A DNA stretch of 64,000 nt from Acidobacteriota bacterium (GTDB taxonomy: Bacteria > Acidobacteriota > Terriglobia > Acidiferrales > UBA7541): contig JABCZD010000005.1 in the NCBI GenBank assembly GCA_013289855.1, positions 186,001-250,000 on the forward strand, given 5' to 3'. The position numbers and the translations under genes are program-made. The notes under the pieces were generated by a model that worked only from the letters and a program-made list of their open reading frames with translations, made no database searches and was not told the origin of the DNA. This document shows positions 56,671-64,000 of this stretch, in pieces (within the stretch, counting starts at the first letter, position 1; each line of letters starts with the position of its first letter).

Positions 56671-56766
56671 CTAGAAAAACAGCTCCGGCGACACATGAAA
56701 CCGCGCGCTCAACCGCGCAATCTGCTCCTTATTTAATTTTCGCTTGCGGCTCAACACTTCCGACAC
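56671..56766 (-). pseudogene. C-terminal remnant of an HTH (HigA-type) antitoxin
   Basis: 32 codons reading VSEVLSRKRKLNKEQIARLS then ARFHVSPELFF and stop. This matches the end of Xre-type antitoxins, where the pattern is SEVLSGKRxL...I..L...F.VSP..F. The 5' part is absent; a terminator T-run lies immediately upstream, so the fragment is not a gene start. Remnant of a deleted toxin-antitoxin pair. Confidence 0.7.
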
Positions 56767-56797
56767 AAAAAAAAGAGGGGGCCAACTTCGCCCCCTC
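56767..56797 (-). terminator. Terminator of the A/B-barrel gene at 56819
   Basis: On the minus strand GAGGGGGC-gaagttg-GCCCCCTC followed by eight T residues. Confidence 0.9.
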
Positions 56798-56818
56798 TCA
56801 CGAACGGAAACTCAGTGC

Positions 56819-57139
56819 TTAGTGCGTTGCCGCAAAGGCAACTTTGTGAAACGTCGAGTATTCCGCTTCAAACCTCTTCACCACCGGGACGCCGTCAATG
56901 AACCGCGCCATGATCTTCTCGATCTGTGGATACAGTTCCCGATTGTACGTCTCCGCATACTCCTTGGTCTCCCACAGGCTGATCGCTTCGGCTTCGCGTT
57001 TTTCCGGGGTTACCAGCAACAGCTCATCCACGAACCCCTTCTGCCGGCGCAGCAAGGGCAGAATTTCCTTTTCAAACGTTACCGGAAGTTCCTTGACCAG
57101 ATTCGGCTTCAGTTGCAACACGACTTCACGTGCGAACAT
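56819..57139 (-). CDS. ABM/Dabb-like dimeric alpha-beta barrel protein
   Basis: 106 residues: MFAREVVLQLKPNLVKELPV, FEKEILPLLRRQKGFVDELL, ISLWETKEYAETYNREL and FIDGVPVVKRFEAEYSTF, a pattern of the ABM fold of monooxygenases and stress proteins. ATG 57139 follows GGAAGG by 5 bp. No catalytic residues can be named, so the reaction is unknown. It ends in a strong terminator. Confidence 0.8.
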   Translation of the reverse strand: MFAREVVLQLKPNLVKELPVTFEKEILPLLRRQKGFVDELLLVTPEKREAEAISLWETKEYAETYNRELYPQIEKIMARFIDGVPVVKRFEAEYSTFHKVAFAATH

Positions 57140-57505
57140 ATAAACCTTCCTTCTTTTCGTTGGGAGGGCGATGCCGCTCATTCCCCTACGTTCCGTTCAG
57201 GACTCCGTAGGCTTAAGAGTTCATTCCGTCCCCACATGCTACGTTTACGCCAGCTAGCGCACCATTTCCGTGCCCGTCATCACCCACTCCTGTGCCCGTC
57301 GTCACATTTCCGACTCCGCGCTCTTCCGTCGGGTTTTTGAGGTCGGCGTTTTGACTCCCTCTGCTTTGCGTGGCAGTCTCAAGCGCTCACCGGCTGCACC
57401 TGCCGCTCAATCTCCGAAACCTTCCCGGATCTTCGCGTCTTTACTGTTAATGCGCCGTATTTCGTTGCTGTTCACCGTCGCTCCAACCTTTGCCATAATG
57501 TCTCC
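57140..57505. other. 366-bp divergent region between two A/B-barrel genes
   Basis: Serves both promoters. Nothing else recognisable; a short repeated GTGCCCGTC occurs near 57271-57300. Confidence 0.4.
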
Positions 57506-57796
57506 ATGATCATCCATACCTTCGCGTTCCGCTGGAAACCCAACGTCACAGACGAGCAAAAGCGCCGCGTCCAAACCGAAATCCGCGCGCTGCAAGGACA
57601 AATTCCTGGACTGCTCGAAACTCACGTTGGTGTGAACTTCTCCCCGCGCTCTCAAGGCTACGAATTAGGTGGCATCATGAAGTTCGCGTATCGCGCGGCT
57701 CTCGAGGCCTACACGGTACATCCAATCCACCAAAAGCTCCTAAGCTGGCTGCTTCCCCTTATCGATCCCATCGAGGTAGACTTCGAGAGCCCATAG
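57506..57796 (+). CDS. Dabb (stress-responsive A/B barrel) domain protein
   Basis: 96 residues: HTFAFRWKPNVTDEQKRR, ALQGQIPGLLETHVGVNFSP, then AYTVHPIHQKLLSWLLPLID. Dabb fold with the usual HPxHxxL motif near the C-terminus. Biochemical role unknown. It is a single-gene unit between intergenic regions. Confidence 0.87.
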   Translation: MIIHTFAFRWKPNVTDEQKRRVQTEIRALQGQIPGLLETHVGVNFSPRSQGYELGGIMKFAYRAALEAYTVHPIHQKLLSWLLPLIDPIEVDFESP

Positions 57797-57998
57797 TCTC
57801 CCGACACCGTTCGTGAGCCCCGTTGCCACTCTACTAACTCTCATAGAATCAATCTGCTACCCGAGGGTCTGCGAATCAGCCCTCTCGGACTGACCCATTC
57901 TGGCGGCTTTTGCAGCGTAGCGTCGCTTCCCTCCGGGCTCCGCCGCCTTGTCACCATCCACCAACCGCCCCTCGGCAATCTGCTATTCTTCTCAAGCT

Positions 57999-59285
57999 AT
58001 GCATGACCTCAGCTACTTCCGCGAGCACCTGGAGCTCTTTGCCGAGATGGCCAAGAATCGCGGTTTCGCGCTGGACCTTGAATCCTTTCGCGTTTTCGAC
58101 CGCGAACGCCGCGAACTCATCACGCAAACTGAGCAGCTCAAAGCCAAACGCAACAAGGCCAGCGACGAAATTGCCCGCCTCAAAAAAGAAAAGCAAAACG
58201 CCGACGCCATTCTCGCGGAGATGCAGACCGTCTCCAAAACCATTAAAGAGGCGGACGAACGCATCGCCAATCTGGACAACATCCAGCGCGAAATGTTGCT
58301 CGGCATTCCCAATATTCCGCACGTCAGCGTGCCCGTGGGCAAAGGCGCCGAGGACAACGTGGAGGTTCGCCGTTGGGGCGCCGCGCCAACGTTTGATTTC
58401 GCACCCAAGCCGCACTGGGAAGTTGGTGAACGCGCGGGAATTCTCGATCTGCCGGCCGCCACAAAAATCACCGGCGCACGTTTTGCCGTGTACAAAAGTT
58501 GGGGCGCGCGACTGGAACGCGCGCTCGCCAATTTTTTCCTGGACATTCACACACGCGAACACGGCTACACGGAAATTCTGCCGCCATTCCTGGTGAACAC
58601 CGCCAGCCTCATGGGTTCCGGACAACTGCCGAAATTTGCGGCGGATTTATTCAAAATCGCCGACACCGATTTTTGGCTCACGCCGACCAGCGAAGTCGAG
58701 CTGCACAATATGTATCGCGACGAAACCGTCAGCGAAGATGTACTGCCCATCAATCTGACGGCGTGGACGGCGTGCTTCCGTTCGGAAGCCGGCGCCGCCG
58801 GGAAAGATACCCGCGGAATTTTGCGGCAGCACCAATTTCAAAAGGTGGAGCTATTTAAATTTACGCGCCCGGAAAAAAGTTACGAGGAACACGAAAAACT
58901 CGTAGCCAACGCCGAATCGATTTTGCAGAAACTTGGGCTGCACTATCGCACCATGCTGCTCTGCACCGGCGACATGGGTTTCGCCTCCGCAAGAACGTAC
59001 GACATTGAAGTGTGGCTGCCCAGCGCCAAAGAGTTTCGCGAGATTTCCAGCTGCTCCAATTGCGAATCCTTCCAAGCGCGCCGCGCCGGAATCCGCTACA
59101 AACCGAAAGCCGGCGGCAAGTCCGACTTCGTGCATACCCTTAACGGCAGCGGGCTAGCGGTCGGCCGCACCTGGATCGCGGTGGTGGAAAACTACCAGCA
59201 GGCTGACGGTTCCATCCTGATTCCAGAGGCTTTGCGGCCCTATATGGGTATCGAGCGTATCCCGGCGGTCGGAGAGGCCAAATAG
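57999..59285 (+). CDS. serS: Seryl-tRNA synthetase
   Basis: Charges tRNA-Ser. The N-terminal long coiled coil (about 20-105) binds tRNA; the class II core shows motif 1 [20 protein letters not shown], motif 2 [20 protein letters not shown] and motif 3 [16 protein letters not shown]. 428 residues is normal. ATG 57999 is chosen from several in-frame starts upstream, since the conserved N-terminus [14 protein letters not shown] begins there. Confidence 0.97.
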   Translation: MHDLSYFREHLELFAEMAKNRGFALDLESFRVFDRERRELITQTEQLKAKRNKASDEIARLKKEKQNADAILAEMQTVSKTIKEADERIANLDNIQREMLLGIPNIPHVSVPVGKGAEDNVEVRRWGAAPTFDFAPKPHWEVGERAGILDLPAATKITGARFAVYKSWGARLERALANFFLDIHTREHGYTEILPPFLVNTASLMGSGQLPKFAADLFKIADTDFWLTPTSEVELHNMYRDETVSEDVLPINLTAWTACFRSEAGAAGKDTRGILRQHQFQKVELFKFTRPEKSYEEHEKLVANAESILQKLGLHYRTMLLCTGDMGFASARTYDIEVWLPSAKEFREISSCSNCESFQARRAGIRYKPKAGGKSDFVHTLNGSGLAVGRTWIAVVENYQQADGSILIPEALRPYMGIERIPAVGEAK

Positions 59286-59418
59286 GATGAATTCGGCCCG
59301 TTCCCGTATATCGTTGAATAAAAAAGAGTTAGTTCGTTACGGCCACGCGACGACGCGGGGTGGCAAAAGCGCCATGGCCGGATACGTCGCGCAACTCGTT
59401 GAAATTACACATTTTCGT

Positions 59419-59448
59419 TTGACGCGCCCTTTTCGCGTTGCATACACT
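59419..59448 (+). promoter_or_regulatory. Promoter-like sequence for the YHS-like gene
   Basis: TTGACG (59419), 18 bp, TACACT (59443), about 80 bp before the ATG at 59529. Confidence 0.5.
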
Positions 59449-59528
59449 CGCCTCATTGCGCGCATTGCGCTTTCGGGCGCCGCGGCACCTATTTACGCTG
59501 CCGGCAGTCCAATAGATGGGCGCAACCT

Positions 59529-59903
59529 ATGAACGTGATAGCTCGTTTCGTGCGATTTGTGGTTTGGGTGCTGGTGCTTTCGTGGGTTTTTAAGCTGTTC
59601 GGCAAGTTCGCGATGTGGGCTTTGCGGCGCGCAGTAGATCCAGCGCAGCAGTCCGGCGCAGCCGGTAATGCAGGCGGAAGTCCAGCGCAAAGTTGGGCAG
59701 AAAGTCTGCGAGGTGGCGCGGACGCACCGGAGGAAACGCAAACGGCCACGCGGCGCCTGGTGCGCGACCCGGTTTGCGGGATGCATTTGGCGGAAACGCT
59801 GGCCATTCCGTTTCGCGAGCGCGGTGAACTGATGCATTTCTGTTCCGCGGAATGCCGCGACAAGTACGCCAGCGGAATTTTGCCGCGCGCGGCAAACGGC
59901 TAG
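59529..59903 (+). CDS. Membrane-anchored YHS/TRASH-like metal-binding protein
   Basis: 124 residues: a hydrophobic N-terminal helix (about 6-33, RFVRFVVWVLVLSWVFKLFG), a Gly/Ala/Ser linker, and a C-terminal Cys motif VRDPVCGMHLAETLAIPF followed by MHFCSAECRDKYASG. The PVCGM...FCSxxC arrangement is the YHS/TRASH heavy-metal (copper-like) site. A role in metal sensing or trafficking is possible. Encoded upstream of glutamate dehydrogenase with 173 bp between. Confidence 0.87.
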   Translation: MNVIARFVRFVVWVLVLSWVFKLFGKFAMWALRRAVDPAQQSGAAGNAGGSPAQSWAESLRGGADAPEETQTATRRLVRDPVCGMHLAETLAIPFRERGELMHFCSAECRDKYASGILPRAANG

Positions 59904-60076
59904 TGAGTCGCCGCTTGAATTTGTGGCAATCAGGATTTGTGGCAAGAAGATTTTCGGCCCAGTGACCACCTGCACCAACTGATGCAGTAACTGAAGACAA
60001 CCGAAACGTACGACTCGAGAAACAAGAGAGAAATAAATTCGAGACTCGCAGCGGTTAAGAAAAGGATTTCAAAAAA

Positions 60077-61399
60077 ATGGCCACGGTAGCTAAGCCCACA
60101 ACGCCGATTCGACCGGTCGGAGCGCCTCCGATGGTGCCGCGCATTGCACCTCGGGAAGATCTAAATCCCTTTCGCATTGCGCAACTGCAATTCGACATGG
60201 CCGCGGAATTTTTGAAGCTGGACCAGGGGCTGCGGCAGATTTTGCGCACGCCGAAGCGCGTGCTGGAAGTCGCCATTCCCACGAAGATGGACAACGGGCA
60301 AGTGAAGCTGCTCACCGGCTATCGCGTGCAGCACAACACCGCGCGCGGTCCCGCCAAAGGCGGCATACGATTCCATCCCAACGTCACGCTGGATGAAATT
60401 AAAGCGTTAGCTTCGGCGATGACGTGGAAAACCGCGGCCGTCAACATTCCATTCGGTGGCGCCAAGGGCGGCGTGATCTGCGACCCCAAGCGCATGTCCA
60501 AGAGCGAACTGGAGCGCATGACGCGGCGTTACGCCAGCGAGATTCTGCCGCTGATTGGGCCGGACCAAGATATTCCCGCGCCGGACATTTACACCGACGC
60601 GCAAACCATGGCGTGGATGATGGACACCTACGCCATGACCACGGGTCACGCATCGCACGCGGTGGTCACCGGAAAGCCTATGAGCATTGGCGGCTCCGCG
60701 GGCAGCTCGGAAGCCACGGCGCAGGGTTTGGTGCACGTGGTGGAAGAAGCCTGCAAGCTGAAGAAAATTTCGCTGCGCGGCGCGACCATTGCGATTCAGG
60801 GATTTGGCAACGCTGGCGCCACGGCCGCGCGTCTTTTCGCTGACAAAAAAGCGAAAATCATCGCGCTGAGCGACACGCGGGGCGGCGTGACGAATTCACG
60901 CGGCATCGATCCCATCAAAGCGTTTCGCTATAAGGAGCGTTCCGGCACGGTGGTGGGCATGCCGGGCGCTTCGCGCATTTCCAACGACGATTTGTTGACC
61001 ATGAAGTGCGACATTCTGGTTCCCGCGGCGCTGGAAAACGTGATCACGCTGCAAAACGCCGATACGATTAAAGCGCGCATCGTCGCGGAAGCCTCCAACG
61101 GGCCGACCACACCGCACGCGGACGAAATTCTCGCGCGCCGCGGCATCATCGTCCTGCCGGATATTTTGGCGAACGCCGGCGGCGTGACCGTCAGCTATTT
61201 TGAGTGGGTGCAAAATCAGCAAGGTTTGGTGTGGGACGCGGAGGAAGTTGCCGCGCGCCTGCAAAAAACCATCGTGCGCGCGTTCCACGAAATGGTGGAA
61301 ACCATGCGCAAGCACCACGTCCCGCCGCGCGCGGGCGCGATGATCCTCGCCGTCAACCGCGTGGCCGAAGCTACGCTTGTCCGCGGCCTCTTCCCCTGA
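60077..61399 (+). CDS. gdhA: Glutamate dehydrogenase
   Basis: Interconverts glutamate and 2-oxoglutarate plus ammonia. 440 residues of the Glu/Leu dehydrogenase family: YRVQHNTARGPAKGGIRFHP, ALASAMTWKTAAVNIPFGGA KGGV (substrate Lys), DIPAPDIYTDAQTMAWMMDT, and a Rossmann domain with ATIAIQGFGNAGATAARLF. The residue after the second beta strand (LSDTRGG) suggests either cofactor. The N-terminus has a 20-residue Pro-rich extension. AAGGA lies 9 bp before the ATG. Confidence 0.95.
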   Translation: MATVAKPTTPIRPVGAPPMVPRIAPREDLNPFRIAQLQFDMAAEFLKLDQGLRQILRTPKRVLEVAIPTKMDNGQVKLLTGYRVQHNTARGPAKGGIRFHPNVTLDEIKALASAMTWKTAAVNIPFGGAKGGVICDPKRMSKSELERMTRRYASEILPLIGPDQDIPAPDIYTDAQTMAWMMDTYAMTTGHASHAVVTGKPMSIGGSAGSSEATAQGLVHVVEEACKLKKISLRGATIAIQGFGNAGATAARLFADKKAKIIALSDTRGGVTNSRGIDPIKAFRYKERSGTVVGMPGASRISNDDLLTMKCDILVPAALENVITLQNADTIKARIVAEASNGPTTPHADEILARRGIIVLPDILANAGGVTVSYFEWVQNQQGLVWDAEEVAARLQKTIVRAFHEMVETMRKHHVPPRAGAMILAVNRVAEATLVRGLFP

Positions 61400-61459
61400 T
61401 CCGCAAAAGTGCGTCACACAAAGCTAAAGAACAAATCAATGCGACAGGATGAGTTCGGC

Positions 61460-62383
61460 ATGCGCTGGCTAAGTTTCGTATTGCTGTTTTGCTTGTCGCC
61501 CATTCTCGCGACCGCCCAGCAGCAACAGCAAGTTGAGAAGCACGTCGCCATCACCGTGGATGATCTTCCGGAGCACGGCGCTTTGCCTGCGGGCGTGACA
61601 CGAACCGACATCGCAAAGAGCATGCTCGCGACCTTTAAGGCGAAGGGCGTTCCGGAAGTCTATGGCTTCGTGAATGCGAAGAAAATCGGCAGCGACGAGG
61701 ACAAGAGCGCGTCTTTGAAGGTGTGGGTCGACGCGGGATTTCCGCTGGCTAATCACACCTATTCGCACATCGATTTAACCACGCACAGCGCGGAGGAATT
61801 TGACGGCGAAATAGCAGAGAACGAAGCCTTTTTGCAGGCGCTGATGGGAACGCGCGACTGGCACTGGTTTCGCTATCCGTACTTGCACGAAGGGGACACA
61901 CTGGAAAAACGCCACGCGGTGCGGAAATATTTGCAGGAGCACCAGTACCAGGTGGCGCAGGTGACGCTCGATTTTGAGGATTATGCCTGGAACAGTCCGT
62001 ACGCCAGATGCATGGCGAAGCAGGATACCGAGGCCATTGCGTGGTTGAAGTCCAGCTACTTGAGTACCGCGGCGGAATACATCTCGCTGGGGCAAAAAAT
62101 GGCGGGGCAAATTTATGGCCGCGACATCAAGCACGTTTTGCTGCTGCACATAGGCGCGTTCGACAGCGTGATGCTTCCGGAGCTGCTGAATTTGCTTACC
62201 AAGCAGGGATTTCATTTTGTGACACTCGAGGAGGCGCAGAAAGATCCCGCGTACCTGAGCGATCCTGATACGCCTTTTCAAGACGGCGGAACGTTGTTGG
62301 ATCAATTGGCGAAAGCACGGCATCTGAAGTATCCGCCCGCCACAGAAAAGCCCATGAAGAAACTGGCCGAAATTTGCCGGTAG
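61460..62383 (+). CDS. Secreted polysaccharide deacetylase (NodB-like)
   Basis: 307 residues from ATG 61460 with AGGA upstream and a signal peptide (LSFVLLFCLSPILATAQ). The NodB domain shows HVAITVDDLPEHGA with the catalytic Asp pair, GFPLANHTYSHIDLTTHS (metal His pair HxxxH), then FRYPYLHEGDT and LHIGAFDSVMLPELLNLL. It should deacetylate a carbohydrate. A start 21 bp earlier would also be in frame. Confidence 0.9.
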   Translation: MRWLSFVLLFCLSPILATAQQQQQVEKHVAITVDDLPEHGALPAGVTRTDIAKSMLATFKAKGVPEVYGFVNAKKIGSDEDKSASLKVWVDAGFPLANHTYSHIDLTTHSAEEFDGEIAENEAFLQALMGTRDWHWFRYPYLHEGDTLEKRHAVRKYLQEHQYQVAQVTLDFEDYAWNSPYARCMAKQDTEAIAWLKSSYLSTAAEYISLGQKMAGQIYGRDIKHVLLLHIGAFDSVMLPELLNLLTKQGFHFVTLEEAQKDPAYLSDPDTPFQDGGTLLDQLAKARHLKYPPATEKPMKKLAEICR

Positions 62384-62412
62384 GCTTTCGGCCGCTTGTC
62401 GCGTTTGGCGGC

Positions 62413-63822
62413 TTAGATGGCTGACGCGAACGCGCGCTGGCTACGACGCCAGAACCACCATGTGGGGATCCCCAGAATCGCCAGCCAGAAAAGAATTGGC
62501 GGCAAATATTCCGCGAACCACAGCATTAGTCCTAGCGCCGAATCGGTGACGTTTGTGAAGCCGGCGATGGCGGCGTTGTGAAAGCGCGTGGCGGTTCCGG
62601 GCGTGCTGTCGCCGACTTTGGCTTTGTATTCTTCCAGCAGCGATAAGGTTACGGTGGCGAAGTCCACGCGGTGTTCGAGAGTTTTGCGTTCGGATTCCAT
62701 CGCTTCAATTTCGCCGCGAACGCGTGCGATTTCCTGTTCCACTTCCAGGACGTCGCTGACTTTTCCGGTGCGGTTGCGCAAGATATCCTGCAAACGGATT
62801 TCGGTTTCGCGGGAATTCTTCAGCCGCGCCACCAGATCCGCGTGTGCGGCGGTGACTTCTACTCCCGCTTGCGATTCGTTGGTCACGTGGCCAAGCGCCT
62901 TGAGGTCACTCAGCGCCGCCGCCAATTCCTGCGACGGAATGCGCAGTGAAGCGTTTAGCGTGCGCGCGGCATTGTCCGTGTCACTCGCGTTCAGGCTGGC
63001 CGCATAGCCCTGATGAAGCAACAGAATGGATTGCACCGTGGAACGCGCGTCGTCGAATTTCTTTACCACAATTTGCAGCTCGACCGTGCGCGCGATCATG
63101 GGTGCGGTCACTGCCCCTTCGGGGTGTTCCTCCTTACTCACTGGGGCGGACTGGGGTGCGAGGACTAGTCCGGGCCGTGGAGTGTGCAGTGGGGCGTGCA
63201 ATAGGTCGTCGCCCTCGTCACCACCTCCTGCCTTCATCGCGCCAGCGGGCAATTTGTCGTAGCCACCAAGGGTTAGTGCAGTGTCGTCCTGCTGGCTACT
63301 CGAACCAGGCGTTTTGCTATCCGTAGAGGGAGAATTCTGATTCGGCGCAAGCCATTGCTGGTACGGTTCGCCCGTGACTTCGGGGCGTTTTTTCTCAAAC
63401 TGGGTGCGAGGCGGCCGTGCGACCTTCGCGTTGTCAACACTGACGGAGTACAGGGAGATGTCTCTTGCGGCATGCCTAGGCGCGGTGATTCCAAGCAGAG
63501 CCAGCAACACCACAGCGAATGCACTCCCCAAAACTAAAGCAGTACGACGGTTCCGCAATTGCCAGAACGAGGTCGTGCTGGTTGAGTTGGCGCGACCGAT
63601 CAGCGACGAGGGGTTGTAAGTGGAGCTCAGCAATTTCGGGGTCGCGTTGATGGTCCAGCCCGCCAGCGATTGCGAGGTGGAACTGAGAGAGCGGGCCAGG
63701 CCGCGGCATTCAGCGCAGGTTTCGAGGTGTGCCGAGACCAGTTGATCGCGTTCGGCAGAGAGTTCGCCGTCGTGGTGGGCCATGATTTCTTCTGGCGTGA
63801 TTTCGTGGATCGTGGCGATCAT
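62413..63822 (-). CDS. Anti-sigma factor with zinc finger and DUF4349 domain
   Basis: 469 residues. N-terminal zf-HC2: HHDGELSAERDQLVSAHL followed by ETCAECRGLA (His-Cys-Cys ligands). One membrane helix around residues 93-113 (TALVLGSAFAVVLLALLGI), a Gln/Ser/Pro-rich linker, the DUF4349 domain with a coiled coil (EIRLQDILRNRTGKVSDVLE, VEQEIARVRGEIEAMESER), and a second membrane helix near 430-455. It begins with ATG overlapping the stop of the upstream sigma gene by 4 bp, so it is the partner of that factor. Confidence 0.9.
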   Translation of the reverse strand: MIATIHEITPEEIMAHHDGELSAERDQLVSAHLETCAECRGLARSLSSTSQSLAGWTINATPKLLSSTYNPSSLIGRANSTSTTSFWQLRNRRTALVLGSAFAVVLLALLGITAPRHAARDISLYSVSVDNAKVARPPRTQFEKKRPEVTGEPYQQWLAPNQNSPSTDSKTPGSSSQQDDTALTLGGYDKLPAGAMKAGGGDEGDDLLHAPLHTPRPGLVLAPQSAPVSKEEHPEGAVTAPMIARTVELQIVVKKFDDARSTVQSILLLHQGYAASLNASDTDNAARTLNASLRIPSQELAAALSDLKALGHVTNESQAGVEVTAAHADLVARLKNSRETEIRLQDILRNRTGKVSDVLEVEQEIARVRGEIEAMESERKTLEHRVDFATVTLSLLEEYKAKVGDSTPGTATRFHNAAIAGFTNVTDSALGLMLWFAEYLPPILFWLAILGIPTWWFWRRSQRAFASAI

Positions 63823-64000
63823 GAGCGTTCGCCTTTCTTGGCGCGGGTGGATTCGTCACCAGTTTGTGGTGCGGAAAAGGCCGCAGGGCTCAGAACCGAG
63901 CGCCCTGCGCTACAGGTTGCTGGTGCGGGCGGCGTGTTTGGCGGGACAAGGAGTTCGCGGAGGGCCTCGCGGGCGCGGAATAGGCGAGAGCGGACGGTGT
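63819..64000 (-). CDS. ECF sigma factor, C-terminal fragment
   Basis: Only 59 codons before the stop are inside the window. The region begins GTVRSRLFRAREALRELL-like (TVRSRLFRAREALRELLVP), the sigma-4 helix 3 region. It ends with an about 40-residue tail that includes a palindromic repeat (63871-63915). The stop overlaps the anti-sigma ATG. The start lies beyond the right edge. Confidence 0.85.
   Translation of the reverse strand, partial: TVRSRLFRAREALRELLVPPNTPPAPATCSAGRSVLSPAAFSAPQTGDESTRAKKGERS
63871..63915 (-). repeat. TGTAGCGC palindrome, long form, copy 2, inside the sigma-factor gene
   Basis: On the minus strand TGTAGCGCAGGGCGCTCGG, then TTCTGAGCCCTGCGG and CCTTTTCCGC. Same order as 14625-14669 with G/A changes on both arms (GCGGGGC versus GCAGGGC and GCCCCGC versus GCCCTGC), so the pairing is kept. 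It is read in frame as CSAGRSVLSPAAFSA. Confidence 0.75.

Noticed and set aside
59287-59528. Open frame of 81 codons between serS and the YHS-like gene
   Set aside because: It crosses a good promoter-like sequence for the next gene and shows no domain.

Overview
The window looks like about 64 kb of chromosome from a free-living Acidobacteriota bacterium. This is inferred from gene content only: a 1,020-residue Oar/TonB-dependent receptor with an N-terminal carboxypeptidase-regulatory domain, an RND-less tripartite efflux operon with a STAS-like domain, a DUF4349 anti-sigma factor, the arrangement of translation genes, moderately high GC, and many short palindromic intergenic repeats. No rRNA, tRNA or CRISPR array was found. 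Both ends cut through a gene.

Layout. 0-3.7 kb: efflux operon on the minus strand (STAS-TolC fusion, HlyD/EmrA adaptor, DHA2/EmrB pump running off the left edge). 4-8.4 kb: exported RidA, YeiH-type permease, TlpA-like thioredoxin, DUF72 protein and a small membrane protein. 8.4-20 kb (minus): a translation block of thrS, then an AlkA-type glycosylase and two zinc-ribbon membrane proteins (one an M50 protease), then infC-rpmI-rplT and pheS-methyltransferase-pheT. infC appears to start at an ATC codon. 20-30 kb (plus): Oar-like receptor, ffh, ppk, sthA, rpsP, khpA, rimM. 30.1-35.3 kb: an ICMT-like methyltransferase, a large lipoprotein with seven FN3 repeats and a GH44-like domain, and a secreted protein separate rimM from trmD. 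35.7-40 kb: trmD, an ATP-grasp/LLM-oxidoreductase pair, rplS, rnhB. 40-48.8 kb: TPR protein, thiE, PAS-PAS-GGDEF, AI-2E family protein, glmM.

48.8-57 kb is the accessory region. It opens with a gene-free stretch carrying an excellent sigma-54 promoter followed by a terminator and no reading frame, so probably a small RNA. Then come a 25-codon hydrophobic peptide gene and an orphan RHH antitoxin. Next is a compact restriction-modification unit (Dam/DpnM-like methylase, winged-helix protein, PD-(D/E)XK nuclease). After it lies a second cassette: a duplicated HKCxxCAY zinc-ribbon protein, a ParB/Srx-like protein and an Mrr-like nuclease. A UPF0175/DUF3368 pair, a VapBC pair and a fragment of an HTH antitoxin follow. 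The second cassette is the best candidate for an undescribed defence system. 57-64 kb returns to housekeeping genes: A/B-barrel proteins, serS, a YHS-like protein, glutamate dehydrogenase, a polysaccharide deacetylase, and an ECF sigma/anti-sigma pair.

Two families of repeats run through the window. One is a set of short palindromes, mostly introduced by TGTAG, whose stems differ but stay complementary; one copy lies inside the sigma-factor gene. The other is a three-copy unit with a TTGACA promoter followed downstream by a conserved GAATGARCACTTGC/ACTTWAAGTC element, which in two copies is wrapped in different but self-complementary stems.
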